Shown here: piece by piece, positions 32,450 to 41,309 of the stretch
Numbering within the stretch: the stretch's first letter is position 1
Layout of the letters: every line of letters starts with the position of its first letter
NCBI RefSeq assembly: GCF_016065055.1
Contig: NZ_CP065856.1
Span: 2,169,836-2,233,835, forward strand
From: Halosimplex litoreum
Lineage (GTDB): Archaea > Halobacteriota > Halobacteria > Halobacteriales > Haloarculaceae
DNA: 64,000 bases
Direction: 5' to 3'
Position numbers and translations under genes: made by a program
The notes under the pieces: model-generated
The model's database searches: none
Seen by the model: the letters and a program-made list of their open reading frames with translations, nothing else
What the model was told of the DNA's origin: nothing

Positions 32450-32593
32450 TTACGTTTCGACGCCGAGCCGTCCCAGACGTTCTTCCGCCTCGTCCGTCCC
32501 CTCGCGCTCGGATTCGGCGAGGAGTTCCCTGTGCCGGTCGGGATCGAGTGGTGGTTCGGCCGCCGCGAAATCGAGTAGTGTCCACTCACTCAT
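32450..32593 (-). CDS. Short acidic protein, unknown
   Basis: 47 residues starting MSEWTLLDFAAAEPPLDPDR and ending EERLGRLGVET. The acidic, helical composition and GC-rich third positions look coding. It lies between the asparaginase gene (27 bases away) and the divergent methionine aminopeptidase gene. A longer version from a TTG start at 32632 is less likely. No family was recognised. Confidence 0.5.
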   Translation of the reverse strand: MSEWTLLDFAAAEPPLDPDRHRELLAESEREGTDEAEERLGRLGVET

Positions 32594-32689
32594 CGCTCGG
32601 TCAGTGGGCGACGGTTCGTCGGCGACCGGCAAAAACGTTGGCCGATAGCGTGTCGGCTCGGCTCTTCAGGTCGACCCCGCCCGACACAG

Positions 32690-32699
32690 AAACCCTTTG
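32690..32699 (+). promoter_or_regulatory. TATA box for map
   Basis: AACCCTTTGA about 25-34 bases before the ATG at 32724 shows a leaderless transcript and argues against the earlier in-frame ATG at 32697. Confidence 0.6.
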
Positions 32700-32723
32700 A
32701 CTGCAGGGCGCAAACCGCGAGCC

Positions 32724-33617
32724 ATGAGCGTCGATCTGGATGCCGAGCAGTACGAAAAGTGCCGAGAGGCCGGCGAGATCCTCGCGCAGGTGCGCGACGA
32801 GGCCGCCGAGCGCTGCGAGGTCGGGACGGGCTACCTGGAGATCAGCGAGTGGGCCGAAGACCGCATCCGCGAACTCGGCGGCGAGCCGGCGTTCCCGGTC
32901 AACGTCAGCGTCGACGAGGAGGCCGCCCACGGTGCCGCCGGGCCCGACGACGACCGGGTGATCGGCGAGAACCTGGTCAAACTCGACATCGGCGTCCACA
33001 TCGACGGCTGGCTCGCCGACACGGCCGTCACCGTCGATCTGGCTGGCGAGTCCGAGCTCACCGAGGCTTCGGCCGAGGCGCTCGACGCCGCGCTGGACGT
33101 TGTCGAACCGGGCGTCGAGACCGGCGAGATCGGCGCCGTCATCGAGGAGACCATCGAGGGCTACGGCTACAACCCCGTCGTGAACCTCACCGGCCACGGC
33201 CTGGGCCACTGGGAGCAACACACGACGCCGAACATCCCCAACCGGGCCGTCGAGCAGAGCGTCGAACTGGAGGTCGGCGACGTGGTCGCGGTCGAGCCGT
33301 TCGCCACCGACGGCGGCGGCAAGGTCCAGGAGGGCAGCCAGGAGGAGATCTTCGCGCTCGAACGGGAGGGCTCCGTGCGGGACCGCACCGCCCGGAAGGC
33401 CCTCGAACAGATCACCGAGGAGTTCCGGACGCTGCCGTTCGCCGCCCGCTGGCTCGACGTGCGCCGCCCGAAGATGGCCCTGCGCCGACTTCAGCGCCAG
33501 GACATCGTCCACGGCTACCCCGTGCTCAAGGAGGACGAGGGCCGGATGGTCAGCCAGAAGGAACACACGATCATCGTGACCGACGAGGGCTGCGAAGTGA
33601 CGACGCGGAGCCGGTAG
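32724..33617 (+). CDS. map: Methionine aminopeptidase, type II (archaeal)
   Basis: 297 residues, the archaeal length. It removes the first methionine from new proteins using two metal ions. Metal-binding positions are visible in LVKLDIGVHIDGWLADTAVT (two Asp), NLTGHGLGHWEQH (His), AVEPFATDG (Glu) and the C-terminal VSQKEHTIIVTD (Glu). The insertion between about 190 and 260 (FRTLPFAARWLD) is the type II helical subdomain. It is a single transcription unit with a clear promoter. Confidence 0.95.
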   Translation: MSVDLDAEQYEKCREAGEILAQVRDEAAERCEVGTGYLEISEWAEDRIRELGGEPAFPVNVSVDEEAAHGAAGPDDDRVIGENLVKLDIGVHIDGWLADTAVTVDLAGESELTEASAEALDAALDVVEPGVETGEIGAVIEETIEGYGYNPVVNLTGHGLGHWEQHTTPNIPNRAVEQSVELEVGDVVAVEPFATDGGGKVQEGSQEEIFALEREGSVRDRTARKALEQITEEFRTLPFAARWLDVRRPKMALRRLQRQDIVHGYPVLKEDEGRMVSQKEHTIIVTDEGCEVTTRSR

Positions 33618-33696
33618 GCCGGTCGTCAGGTCGCGTCTCTCGGTCGGCACGAACGAGCCGTGAGCGGGCCGCAGGCCTCGACCGGCCGACGGGCGG

Positions 33697-34380
33697 TCAC
33701 TCGTCTTTCCACTCGCCGTGTTTGTCGCGGTCGTAGAGTTCGCCCATCGCCTTCCGTTCGCGCGGCCAGAACGCGACGGCGCCGGCGACGAGGTGGGCGA
33801 GCGCGACGACGGCGATGACGACCGACCCCGGGACGGCGACGATGGCGGCCGCCGCGACGGGGTTCGACCCGGGCGCGAACACGGTGATCCGGGCGATCCA
33901 CGCGGCGAGCAACACGACCGCGAGCGGGAGGTATATCCGGCGGAGGCGCCGCGAATAGGCCTCGGTGAACGGCGTCTTGACCGCGGGGCGTCGGAGGTCG
34001 TCGCCGAGTTCGTGTTGCCACGGTTCGTACTCGACGGTCCCCTCGGGGTCGACGGCGGTGGCGAAGAGGTTCTCCTCCAGCAGTCGCACCCGGGACCGCC
34101 AGACGTCGTAGGTCCGGTAGCGCCGCGTCTCGACCAGGTGAAACAGGGCGACGGTCAGCATGCCGATGAGCAGCAGATAGTGGGGGTTGTCGGGGGCGGA
34201 GAAGACGAACGTCAGGACCGCCGCCATGATCGTCACCGCCCAGTTGGTCGTGCGGTCGAGGCGGTCGCGCCAGGCGACCGCCCGGCTCATCTCGCCACGG
34301 TAGAGGTGACCGAGCAGCGTCGGGAGGTCCTCGTGGCTCGTGAGTCCGTCTGTCTCGGCGTCGTCGTTCGAGTCGGGCAT
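33697..34380 (-). CDS. DUF2270 family membrane protein
   Basis: 227 residues. A charged N-terminus leads to LLGHLYRGEMSRAVAWRDRLDRTTNWA, then two membrane segments, the conserved loop VETRRYRTYDVWRSRVRLLEENLF, a cytosolic part, and two more segments near the C-terminus. This matches DUF2270, a family found in archaea and bacteria with no known function. It lies downstream of map, tail to tail. Confidence 0.88.
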   Translation of the reverse strand: MPDSNDDAETDGLTSHEDLPTLLGHLYRGEMSRAVAWRDRLDRTTNWAVTIMAAVLTFVFSAPDNPHYLLLIGMLTVALFHLVETRRYRTYDVWRSRVRLLEENLFATAVDPEGTVEYEPWQHELGDDLRRPAVKTPFTEAYSRRLRRIYLPLAVVLLAAWIARITVFAPGSNPVAAAAIVAVPGSVVIAVVALAHLVAGAVAFWPRERKAMGELYDRDKHGEWKDE

Positions 34381-34492
34381 GTCGATCGCTACCGGTGTCG
34401 GACGGGAGTCCTTTCTCCGAATGTACCTGCGGGATACGTCCGTCGCGCGACCTCGCGGTGTCGCTCGCCCGCGTTCGATCCGCTTTCTCCGG

Positions 34493-34500
34493 GTTTATGC
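34493..34500 (+). promoter_or_regulatory. TATA box deciding the SDR start
   Basis: GTTTATGC is centred about 28 bases before GTG 34524. The box overlaps an in-frame ATG at 34497, so that ATG is inside the promoter and not the start. Confidence 0.6.
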
Positions 34501-34523
34501 CGGGCGAGACCGTCGGATCGGAC

Positions 34524-35393
34524 GTGTCACGAGTACTCGTCACCGGCGGCCTCGGTGGCTCCGGCCGCTGGATCGTCGACAGACTCGCAGAGGAGGGCCA
34601 CGAGGTCATGTGCGTCGACCAGCGCTTCGCCGAGAGCGAGCGCCCGAACGTCGACGTGCGCGTCGCCGAGCTGACCGACCGCGGCGACGTGTTCGACCTC
34701 GTGGGGGAGTTCGACCCGGACGCGGTCGTCCACTGGGCGGCCATCCCGGATCCGCTGAACGACCCCGGCGGCGAGGTCTTCGAGAACAACATCGTCTCGA
34801 CGTACAACGTCCTCGAAGCCGCGGGGCGGGCCGACGCCCGCGTCGTCTGGGCGTCCTCCGAGAGCGCGCTCGGGTTCCCCTTCGCCGCCGAGACGCCCGC
34901 GCCGGACTACCTGCCGGTCGACGAGGAACACCCGCTCCGCCCGGAGGACCCCTACGGCGTCTCGAAGGAGGCCGGCGAGGCGCTCGCCCGCCAGACCGTC
35001 CGCCGCCACGACGTGCCGGTCGTCTCCATCCGCCCCTCGTGGATCCAGTACCCCGGCGAGTACGTCTGCCTCGGCAACGACGTGCCCGAAGAAGGCGTCG
35101 GCAACTTCTGGAGCTACGTCGACGTGCGCGACATCGCCTCGATCGTCGCAGCGGCGCTGGACGCCGATATCGACGGTCACGAGGCCGTCTTCGCCGTCGC
35201 CGACGAGAACTACGGCGACAGCGAGACCACCGCGTTGTTCGAGGAGTTCTTCGGGCAGATTCCCGAGCCGTGCGACCTGTCGGGCGACGACGCTTCGATC
35301 TCCAACGCGAAGGCCGCGGACCTGCTGGACTGGGAGCCAGCCCACTCCTGGCGCGACGCTGCCGACGAGGACGTCGAGGGACCGACCGTCTGA
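34524..35393 (+). CDS. NAD-dependent epimerase/dehydratase (extended SDR)
   Basis: 289 residues. VSRVLVTGGLGGSGRWIVDRL holds the NAD-binding glycines, and the catalytic pair is in YGVSKEAGEAL (YxxxK) with the upstream Ser in VWASSESALGFPF. VVHWAAIPDPLNDPG and VVSIRPSWIQYPGEYV are further SDR signatures. It probably changes a nucleotide-sugar or a similar alcohol; the substrate is not clear. The GTG start is supported by the TATA box position. Confidence 0.85.
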   Translation: MSRVLVTGGLGGSGRWIVDRLAEEGHEVMCVDQRFAESERPNVDVRVAELTDRGDVFDLVGEFDPDAVVHWAAIPDPLNDPGGEVFENNIVSTYNVLEAAGRADARVVWASSESALGFPFAAETPAPDYLPVDEEHPLRPEDPYGVSKEAGEALARQTVRRHDVPVVSIRPSWIQYPGEYVCLGNDVPEEGVGNFWSYVDVRDIASIVAAALDADIDGHEAVFAVADENYGDSETTALFEEFFGQIPEPCDLSGDDASISNAKAADLLDWEPAHSWRDAADEDVEGPTV

Positions 35394-35429
35394 GCGACGC
35401 GTGGCCATCGCTGGCGACGTGGACGCGAC

Positions 35430-35672
35430 TCAGTCCTCCTCGCCCGCGGGATTGTGCGCGATGGCGAACAGGAATCCCGAGAGAAAGAGCAGTTCGTTGC
35501 CGAGGTACACCGCCAGGATCGGGTCGACGATCGCGACGATCGAGGGCGGGAGCGCGACCCCGAGAATCACCAGTATCAGCGCCAGTATCGCCGCGATCCC
35601 CGCGAATATCCGGGTGACGGCTCCGCAGACGTACCCCACCACGAACACCAGGATCGCTTCCAGCAGTCCCAT
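35430..35672 (-). CDS. Small membrane protein, unknown
   Basis: 80 residues, almost completely hydrophobic: LLEAILVFVVGYVCGAVTRI, AGIAAILALILVILGVALPP and VYLGNELLFLSGFLFAIAHN, ending in PAGEED. Three membrane passes are likely. The frame continues upstream, but those residues belong to shadows of the GNAT and later genes. No family was recognised. Confidence 0.65.
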   Translation of the reverse strand: MGLLEAILVFVVGYVCGAVTRIFAGIAAILALILVILGVALPPSIVAIVDPILAVYLGNELLFLSGFLFAIAHNPAGEED

Positions 35673-35779
35673 GATTGACAGGACGGTTCGGGCGGCAATA
35701 GCCCTTCCGCCGGCGAAACCGTGTGCCGCAATAGCACGGCACGGAAACGGCTTTTCCGCCGCCCGGACACGGCCCGCTC

Positions 35780-36235
35780 GTGCCGACCGAGATCCGCGAG
35801 CTGACGACCGACGGGGAGTGGGACGTGGCGGTGCCGATACTCCGGCAACTGTGGAGCCACGTCGACGACGCCTTCGTCCGCGAGTGGCGCGAGGAGGACG
35901 ACTACCGACTGTTCGGGCTGTACGAGATCGACGAACCCGAGAGCGGGCACGTGGATTCGAAAGCGGCGGTGACGCTCGTCGCGGTGGCGGGCGTCTCGGT
36001 CCAGCGGGTGCTCCACCACGAGCGACACTGCTGGGTCCACGACTTCGTGGTCGACGAACCCCGGCGCGGCGAGGGACTCGGGAGCGAACTGCTCGACCGA
36101 GTCTCGGAGTGGGCGCGCGACCGCGACTGCGAGCACCTGTCGCTGGCGTGCCGGGCGGGCAACGACGAGGGGCGCGAGTTCTACGAGTCCGAGGGGCTAG
36201 ACGCGTGGGGTGCGGTGCTGGAGCGGGAGCTCTAA
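35780..36235 (+). CDS. GNAT family N-acetyltransferase
   Basis: 151 residues. VHDFVVDEPRRGEGLGSELL contains the acetyl-CoA-binding R/Q-x-x-G-x-G/A loop, and HLSLACRAGNDEGREFYESE is the typical C-terminal strand-helix with the Tyr. It would transfer an acetyl group to an amine on a small molecule or protein. GTG 35780 is preceded by GGCTTTTCC at leaderless distance. It converges on the next small gene, overlapping by four bases. Confidence 0.85.
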   Translation: MPTEIRELTTDGEWDVAVPILRQLWSHVDDAFVREWREEDDYRLFGLYEIDEPESGHVDSKAAVTLVAVAGVSVQRVLHHERHCWVHDFVVDEPRRGEGLGSELLDRVSEWARDRDCEHLSLACRAGNDEGREFYESEGLDAWGAVLEREL

Positions 36236-36432
36236 CCCAGGTCGGTGCCGACGCCGGCGTAAGCGATGTAGACGCCGATGGCGCTGCCGACGGCGTAGCC
36301 GAGGCTGCCGAGCGCCGCTCGTTCGAGGGGGTCGCCGGCGACGACGACGCCGAACAGCGTGACCGCGGCGGCACCGGCGACGAACGCCGCTGTGGCTGCC
36401 CGGAGGGGGCGCGTCTGGAGGGAGGGGGACAT
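36232..36432 (-). CDS. Small two-helix membrane protein, unknown
   Basis: 66 residues with two hydrophobic segments (AATAAFVAGAAAVTLFGVVV and LGSLGYAVGSAIGVYIAYAG). It starts at ATG 36432 and overlaps the GNAT stop. Such tiny membrane proteins are common in haloarchaea; nothing points to a function. Confidence 0.6.
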   Translation of the reverse strand: MSPSLQTRPLRAATAAFVAGAAAVTLFGVVVAGDPLERAALGSLGYAVGSAIGVYIAYAGVGTDLG

Positions 36433-36523
36433 ACGTCTCGCATGTCTCGTCCGTTCAAATACGTTTTTCGTCCCAGTTCGCCCGGCTCGCCACCCCGGTC
36501 GGTCGCCGTCGGCGTCGCCCGTC

Positions 36524-36532
36524 GGGGTTTAG
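36524..36532 (+). promoter_or_regulatory. TATA box for the HIT gene
   Basis: GGTTTAGTG lies about 24-32 bases before ATG 36556 (leaderless distance), confirming that ATG among a very long open frame. Confidence 0.6.
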
Positions 36533-36555
36533 TGCGTCGCCCCCGCAGGGCCGGC

Positions 36556-37113
36556 ATGGATCAGGTCTTCGCCCCGTGGCGCATCGACTGGGTCGAACGC
36601 GAGGGCGGCAACGACGATATCGACGGCTGCGTCTTCTGCGCGTTCGCCGACGGCGACCCCGACGGCGACCGCGACCGGCGAGTCGTCGCCCGCTCCGAGC
36701 GAGCGTTCGTCCTCCTGAACAACTACCCGTACAACCCTGGCCACGTCATGGTCATTCCCCACGCACACACCGGCGACTACCGCGAGTTGGACGACGAGAC
36801 CCTGCTCGACCACGCCCGGCTGAAACAGCGGACCTTCGACGCGCTGGACGACGGGCTCGGCCCCGACGCCTACAACGCGGGGCTCAACCTCGGCGGGGGC
36901 GCCGCCGGCGGCTCCATCGACGACCACCTCCACACCCACGTCGTCCCGCGCTGGGAGGGCGACACGAACTTCATGCCCGTCGTCTCGGACACGCAGGTCA
37001 TCGTCGAAGCCGTCGACGACTCCTACGGCCGCATCCGCGAGGCGTTCGCCGAACAGGACGGGGCTACGGTCGAGGGGGACGACCACGCCGTCCGGCTCGC
37101 CCTCGGCGAGTGA
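36556..37113 (+). CDS. HIT family hydrolase
   Basis: 185 residues. The family triad is in DDHLHTHVVPRWEGDTNF (HxHxH), and CVFCAF near residue 25 is a zinc-binding start seen in many archaeal HIT proteins. FVLLNNYPYNPGHVMVIPHA and AGLNLGGGAAGGSIDDH complete the nucleotide site. These enzymes hydrolyse or transfer AMP-type groups (for example Ap4A or adenylated substrates). It is cytosolic and a single gene with its own promoter. Confidence 0.92.
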   Translation: MDQVFAPWRIDWVEREGGNDDIDGCVFCAFADGDPDGDRDRRVVARSERAFVLLNNYPYNPGHVMVIPHAHTGDYRELDDETLLDHARLKQRTFDALDDGLGPDAYNAGLNLGGGAAGGSIDDHLHTHVVPRWEGDTNFMPVVSDTQVIVEAVDDSYGRIREAFAEQDGATVEGDDHAVRLALGE

Positions 37114-37230
37114 GCCGCCGGAACCTCTAACTGTCGACGGCCTGACTGGCGAGCATGGAGCTCCTCGGTCGCGCCTGACTCCGCTTCGCCCCGCCGCGTC
37201 TCGCTCGCCGACCACGCAGTGACGACTACC

Positions 37231-38568
37231 ATGACAGACGACACGACAGCCACCGAGGGATCGACCGACAGCGAATCGACACCCGACGACTGGCGGCCGG
37301 CGGACGCGAGCCACCCGCTCGCCGACCGCCTCGCCGCGCGGGCGGTCCCGATCGACACGACCGACCCCGCCGAGGACCTCGCGGACCTCGCGGCGCTGGC
37401 CGACCGGCTGCGCGGCGCGCGCGTCGTCGGTCTCGGGGAGGCGACACACGGAACCCGGGAGTTCTTCCGGCTGAAACACCGGATCGTCCGTCTGCTCGTC
37501 GAACGGCTGGACTACCGGCTGTTCGCGCTCGAAGCCAACTTCTCGGAGACGCTCGCCATCGACGAGTACGTCGTCTACGGCCGTGGAGACCCGAGAGATG
37601 CCCTCGAAGGCATCTACTTCTGGACGTGGGACACCGAGGAGGTGCTCGCGCTGATCGAGTCCCTCCGCGAGTTCAACGAGGGGCGGCCGGTCGACGACCG
37701 CGTCCGGTTCTACGGGGTCGACGCGCAGTTCACGGCCGGACCGGCCGAGGCGCTCATCGATTTCTTCGACGACCGGGACGCCGACTGGCCGGCCGAGCAC
37801 CGCGAGACGCTGGCGACGCTGGCGGACGATGGCCTGGAGGTCGACGAGGCGCCCGCCGACGTCGCGGCGTCGCGGCTCGCGGCCGCCGAGGACCTGATCG
37901 ACGCGCTCGACGCGTGGTTCGACGGCGAGACGACCGACGGGAGCGACGCCGGAGCGCTCGCGCTGCACCGCCGGCACCTCCGGACGCTCGAACAGACCGT
38001 CGAGAGCGCGCGAGCGGGCCGCGACGACGGGGTCCAGGCGAAGGCGCGCCGGCGCGACCGCGCGATGGCCGAGACCCTCGCGTGGGTCCTCGACCACGAG
38101 CCTCACGACCGGATCGCGCTCTGGGCCCACGACGCGCACGTCCAGCGCGACGGCCGCGAGGAACACTGGGGGACCGGAACGCCGATGGGCGCGCACCTCG
38201 CCGACCGCTACGGCGACGACTACTACGCGCTCGGGTTCGACTTTGCGGGCGGCGAGTTCCAGGCCCTCGACGTGACCGACGACCACGAGTTGCGGGCCTG
38301 CTCGCTCGGTCCGCCGCCTGAGGACGCGGCCACCCGGCTGTTCGCCGCGGTGGACGACCCCCCGTGGTGGGTCGACTTCGCCGACATCGACGACGAGGGA
38401 CTGGTGGAGTACTTCGACCGCGAGCGGCCGGTCCGGTCTGTCGGTGCCGTCTACGACCCCGACGACGAACGCGACCGACTGCACGACGAGTTCAGACTCC
38501 CGCTCGCGTTCGACGGTCTCGTCTTCGTCGCCGAGACGAGTCGCGCGCGCCCGCTCGAACGGGAGTGA
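37231..38568 (+). CDS. Erythromycin esterase-like protein
   Basis: 445 residues. VVGLGEATHGTREFF (66-80) carries the conserved Glu and His of the family (E70, H73); YRLFALEANFSETLAIDEYV and IALWAHDAHVQRD give the second His. The family includes macrolide esterases, but most chromosomal members act on unknown substrates, and a role in drug resistance should not be assumed. ATG 37231 is preferred; GTG 37219 is in frame just before. A 7-codon ATG frame (MELLGRA, 37155-37178) lies upstream next to a TATA-like CCTCTAAC. Confidence 0.85.
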   Translation: MTDDTTATEGSTDSESTPDDWRPADASHPLADRLAARAVPIDTTDPAEDLADLAALADRLRGARVVGLGEATHGTREFFRLKHRIVRLLVERLDYRLFALEANFSETLAIDEYVVYGRGDPRDALEGIYFWTWDTEEVLALIESLREFNEGRPVDDRVRFYGVDAQFTAGPAEALIDFFDDRDADWPAEHRETLATLADDGLEVDEAPADVAASRLAAAEDLIDALDAWFDGETTDGSDAGALALHRRHLRTLEQTVESARAGRDDGVQAKARRRDRAMAETLAWVLDHEPHDRIALWAHDAHVQRDGREEHWGTGTPMGAHLADRYGDDYYALGFDFAGGEFQALDVTDDHELRACSLGPPPEDAATRLFAAVDDPPWWVDFADIDDEGLVEYFDRERPVRSVGAVYDPDDERDRLHDEFRLPLAFDGLVFVAETSRARPLERE

Positions 38569-38630
38569 GCGGCCGGTCCGGATGACTGCGGGCCGACACC
38601 GCTTTCACCCGGCGTGGTCAACCACCGACG

Positions 38631-39560
38631 ATGACCGACGACAGGCCGCGAGTGCTCCGGCGGGTCGGTATCCTGCTACTCGTCGCCAACGTGGCGCTCG
38701 CCGCGCTGAAGGGCGGTGCGTGGGTCGCGACGGGGAGCCTCGCGGTCCAGTCCGAGGCAGTCAACAGCGCCTCGGACGCCGTCTACTCGCTGGTCACGGT
38801 GGCGGGCCTGTATCTCACGACCCGACCACCGGACTTCGAACACCCCCACGGCCACGAGCGCATCGAGCCGTTCGTCGGGCTGTTCGTCGCGCTCGGTATC
38901 TTCGTCGCGGGCGGCACGGTCCTCTATCAGTCCGCGACGGCGCTGCTGTCGGGCGACGTGACCGTCTCACGGGGGCCGACGGCGGTCGCCGTCCTCGCGA
39001 TCGCCGCCGTCGCGAAGTTCGCCCTCTACCGGTACGTGCTGGCGGCGGCGGACCGGCACAACTCGCCGGCGCTGACCGCCACCGCCGTCGACAACCGCAA
39101 CGACATCCTCACGGCGGGCGCCGCGATCGTCGGCGTCGTCGGCGCCGGCGCCGGCTACCCCGTCCTCGACCCGCTGGCCGCGATAGTCGTCGCCGTCGGG
39201 ATCGTCTACACCGGGATCGAGGTCGTCCGCGACAACCTCGGCTACCTCCTCGGCCGCGCGCCCCCGGAGGAGCTCCGCCGGGAGATCATCCGCCGTGCGC
39301 TCGAACATCCCGACGTAGAGGGTGCCCACGACGCCATCGCCCACTACGTCGGCCCGGAGATCGACGTGTCGCTGCACATCGAGGTCGAGGGCGAGCGGAC
39401 GCTGTTCGAGGCCCACGATATCGAATCGGCCGTGGTCGACTCCATCCGCGAGTTGCCGGAGGTCGACGACGTGTTCGTCCACGTCGATCCCCGGGAACTC
39501 GACGAGTGGAAGGCCGACGAGGAGGTCGACCAGCTAGCCGGCGACGAGTCCGCCCGGTAG
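38631..39560 (+). CDS. Cation diffusion facilitator with Mn/Fe-type metal site
   Basis: 309 residues, six membrane helices and a cytosolic C-terminal domain (about 205-309). The transport site has N45 and D49 (EAVNSASDA) in helix 2 and D154 and D158 (AVDNRNDIL) in helix 5, so NxxxD plus DxxxD in place of the HxxxD of zinc exporters. This pattern is known from manganese or iron exporters such as MntE. HPHGHERIEPF is the conserved loop. It would export a divalent metal in exchange for protons. A TTTCACC box lies at leaderless distance. Confidence 0.9.
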   Translation: MTDDRPRVLRRVGILLLVANVALAALKGGAWVATGSLAVQSEAVNSASDAVYSLVTVAGLYLTTRPPDFEHPHGHERIEPFVGLFVALGIFVAGGTVLYQSATALLSGDVTVSRGPTAVAVLAIAAVAKFALYRYVLAAADRHNSPALTATAVDNRNDILTAGAAIVGVVGAGAGYPVLDPLAAIVVAVGIVYTGIEVVRDNLGYLLGRAPPEELRREIIRRALEHPDVEGAHDAIAHYVGPEIDVSLHIEVEGERTLFEAHDIESAVVDSIRELPEVDDVFVHVDPRELDEWKADEEVDQLAGDESAR

Positions 39561-39637
39561 GGCCGCATCGACAGGCCACCCCACCGCGAGGCCGCGCCCA
39601 CCGGTAGCCACTACCTCCTGGCGCTCGAACTCCGGGT

Positions 39638-41077
39638 ATGTCGATGGAGGCCGGCTTCGAACTGGGGTTCTCGACGCTCGACGACGAGGTCACCGACCGC
39701 TCGCTCGCGGTCGAAGGGTCGCTACCCGACTGGCTCGGCGGGGCGCTGGTCCGCAACGGCCCCGCCGTCTTCGAGGTCGGCGGCGAGCGCGTCGCCCACT
39801 GGTTCGACGGTCTCGCGATGCTCAACCGGTTTTCCTTCGCGGGAACTGACGACGAGATTCGCTACACGAACCGCGCGCTTCGCTCTGAGACCTACCGTCG
39901 CGCGATGGAGGCCGGCGAGATATCCGGGCAGTTCGCCACCGGCGGCGGCTACCTCCAGCGGGTCCGGCAGTTGCTGTTCGACGACCCCACGGACAACTGC
40001 AACGTCCACGTCGCCCGCGTCGGCGACTCGCTGGTCGCGATGACGGAGGTCCCCCGCTTTTGCTCCGCCGATCCCGAGACGCTGGAGACGCTCGGCGAGT
40101 TCGCCTTCGCCGACGCGCTGACCGGCCACATCAACTGCGCACACGTCGTCCCCGACCCCCACCGCGGGGAGACGGTCGGTCTCCTGACCACGTTCGGCCG
40201 CCCCAGCGAGTACACGCTCTACCGGCTCCCCGACGGCTCGCGCTCGCGGGAGCGGATCGCGACGCTGCCGGCCAGGGATCCGGTCTACGTCCACAGCTTC
40301 GCGCTCACGGAGCAGTACGTCGTCCTCACGGAACACCCGTTCGTCACGAACCCCGCCTCGTTCCTGTTGCCCGGGAGCGAGAGCTTCGTCGACAACTACG
40401 ACTGGGAGCCCGAGCGGGGCACCCGGTTTCGCGTCGTCGACCGCGACAGCGGGGAAGTCGTCGCCACTCGCGTGGCCGACCCCTGGTTCGTCTTCCACCA
40501 CGTCAACGCCTTCGAGGCGGAATCGGGAGGGGACGAGGACGACGACGCCGGTGCCGACGAACTCGTCGTCGACCTGGTCGCGTACCCGGACGCAGACGTG
40601 GTCGACGGACTGTATCTCTCGGCCGCGGAGGACTGGTTCGAGAGCGGGCAGGACGGGCAGCTCCGGCGGTTCCGGATCCCGCTCGACGGCGGTCGAGTGA
40701 CGAGCGAGTCGCTGTACGAGGGACTGGAACTCCCGCGGGTCGCCCGCGGCGACCGGACGAAACCGTACCGCTACGCCTACGCCCAGGGCGCCGCCGAGCG
40801 CGACGGCAACCACGTCGCGAAGGTCGACGTGGAGACGGGCGACTCACGTCGCTGGGAGGAGTCGGGCCTGTTCGTCGAGGAACCGGTGTTCGTCCGCGCG
40901 CCCGACGTCGAACGGCCCAGCGACGAGGGCGTCGTCCTCGTTACGGCGCTGAACACGACCGAACGGCGGACCGATCTGCTCGTCCTCGACGGCGAGACGC
41001 TGGCCGAGCGGGCGCGAGCGCCGCTGCCCCACGCCGTCCCGTTCGGCTTCCACGGGCGGTACTTCCGGGAGTGGTGA
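39638..41077 (+). CDS. Carotenoid oxygenase (RPE65/CCD family)
   Basis: 479 residues. The four iron-binding histidines can be placed in LTGHINCAHVVPD (H169), PVYVHSFALTEQYVVL, WFVFHHVNAFE and PFGFHGRYF; ALVRNGPAVFEVGG is the N-terminal motif. The family splits carotenoids or apocarotenoids with O2 on a seven-bladed propeller. In haloarchaea retinal is usually made by Brp/Blh, so this enzyme may act on another carotenoid. No rhodopsin or carotenoid synthesis gene is in the window. The stretch ESGGDEDDDAGAD is an acidic loop. Confidence 0.88.
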   Translation: MSMEAGFELGFSTLDDEVTDRSLAVEGSLPDWLGGALVRNGPAVFEVGGERVAHWFDGLAMLNRFSFAGTDDEIRYTNRALRSETYRRAMEAGEISGQFATGGGYLQRVRQLLFDDPTDNCNVHVARVGDSLVAMTEVPRFCSADPETLETLGEFAFADALTGHINCAHVVPDPHRGETVGLLTTFGRPSEYTLYRLPDGSRSRERIATLPARDPVYVHSFALTEQYVVLTEHPFVTNPASFLLPGSESFVDNYDWEPERGTRFRVVDRDSGEVVATRVADPWFVFHHVNAFEAESGGDEDDDAGADELVVDLVAYPDADVVDGLYLSAAEDWFESGQDGQLRRFRIPLDGGRVTSESLYEGLELPRVARGDRTKPYRYAYAQGAAERDGNHVAKVDVETGDSRRWEESGLFVEEPVFVRAPDVERPSDEGVVLVTALNTTERRTDLLVLDGETLAERARAPLPHAVPFGFHGRYFREW

Positions 41078-41085
41078 CGCCGGCT

Positions 41086-41247
41086 TCAGTCCGTCTTCTC
41101 CGCCACGTTCGTCTTGAGGTACGCCAGAGCGAGTCCGACGAGTCCCCCGGCGACGAGTATCGTCCCGTCGTCGACCCGGTATCCCACGGCGATACCGAAG
41201 GCACCGCCGACGACCAGCGCGAGCGGTCCGTAGTATAGTCTGTTCAC
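41086..41247 (-). CDS. 53-residue two-helix membrane protein
   Basis: GTG at 41247 encodes VNRLYYGPLALVVGGAFGIA, a GYRVDDGT turn and a second hydrophobic segment LVAGGLVGLALAYLK, ending EKTD. A TATA box (TATTAATC) lies 24-31 bases upstream, so it is a leaderless gene. Its stop is nine bases from that of the carotenoid oxygenase. No function was recognised. Confidence 0.65.
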   Translation of the reverse strand: MNRLYYGPLALVVGGAFGIAVGYRVDDGTILVAGGLVGLALAYLKTNVAEKTD

Positions 41248-41270
41248 TTTCGATACGGTAACGTGTGTTT

Positions 41271-41278
41271 GATTAATA
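41271..41278 (-). promoter_or_regulatory. TATA box for the 53-residue membrane protein
   Basis: TATTAATC on the minus strand, 24-31 bases before GTG 41247, in one of the few AT-rich spots of the window. Confidence 0.6.
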
Positions 41279-41309
41279 CTGTTTCGAATATGTGTTCTAC
41301 TAGTTGTGA

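Noticed and set aside
35430-36557. 375-codon minus-strand protein ending in a membrane domain
   Set aside because: Only the last 80 residues look real; the rest is Arg/Pro/Ser-rich antisense of the GNAT gene and neighbours.
37231-38568. Macrolide resistance gene
   Set aside because: The family signature is present, but most family members have other or unknown substrates and archaeal ribosomes are largely insensitive to macrolides, so I kept only the family name.
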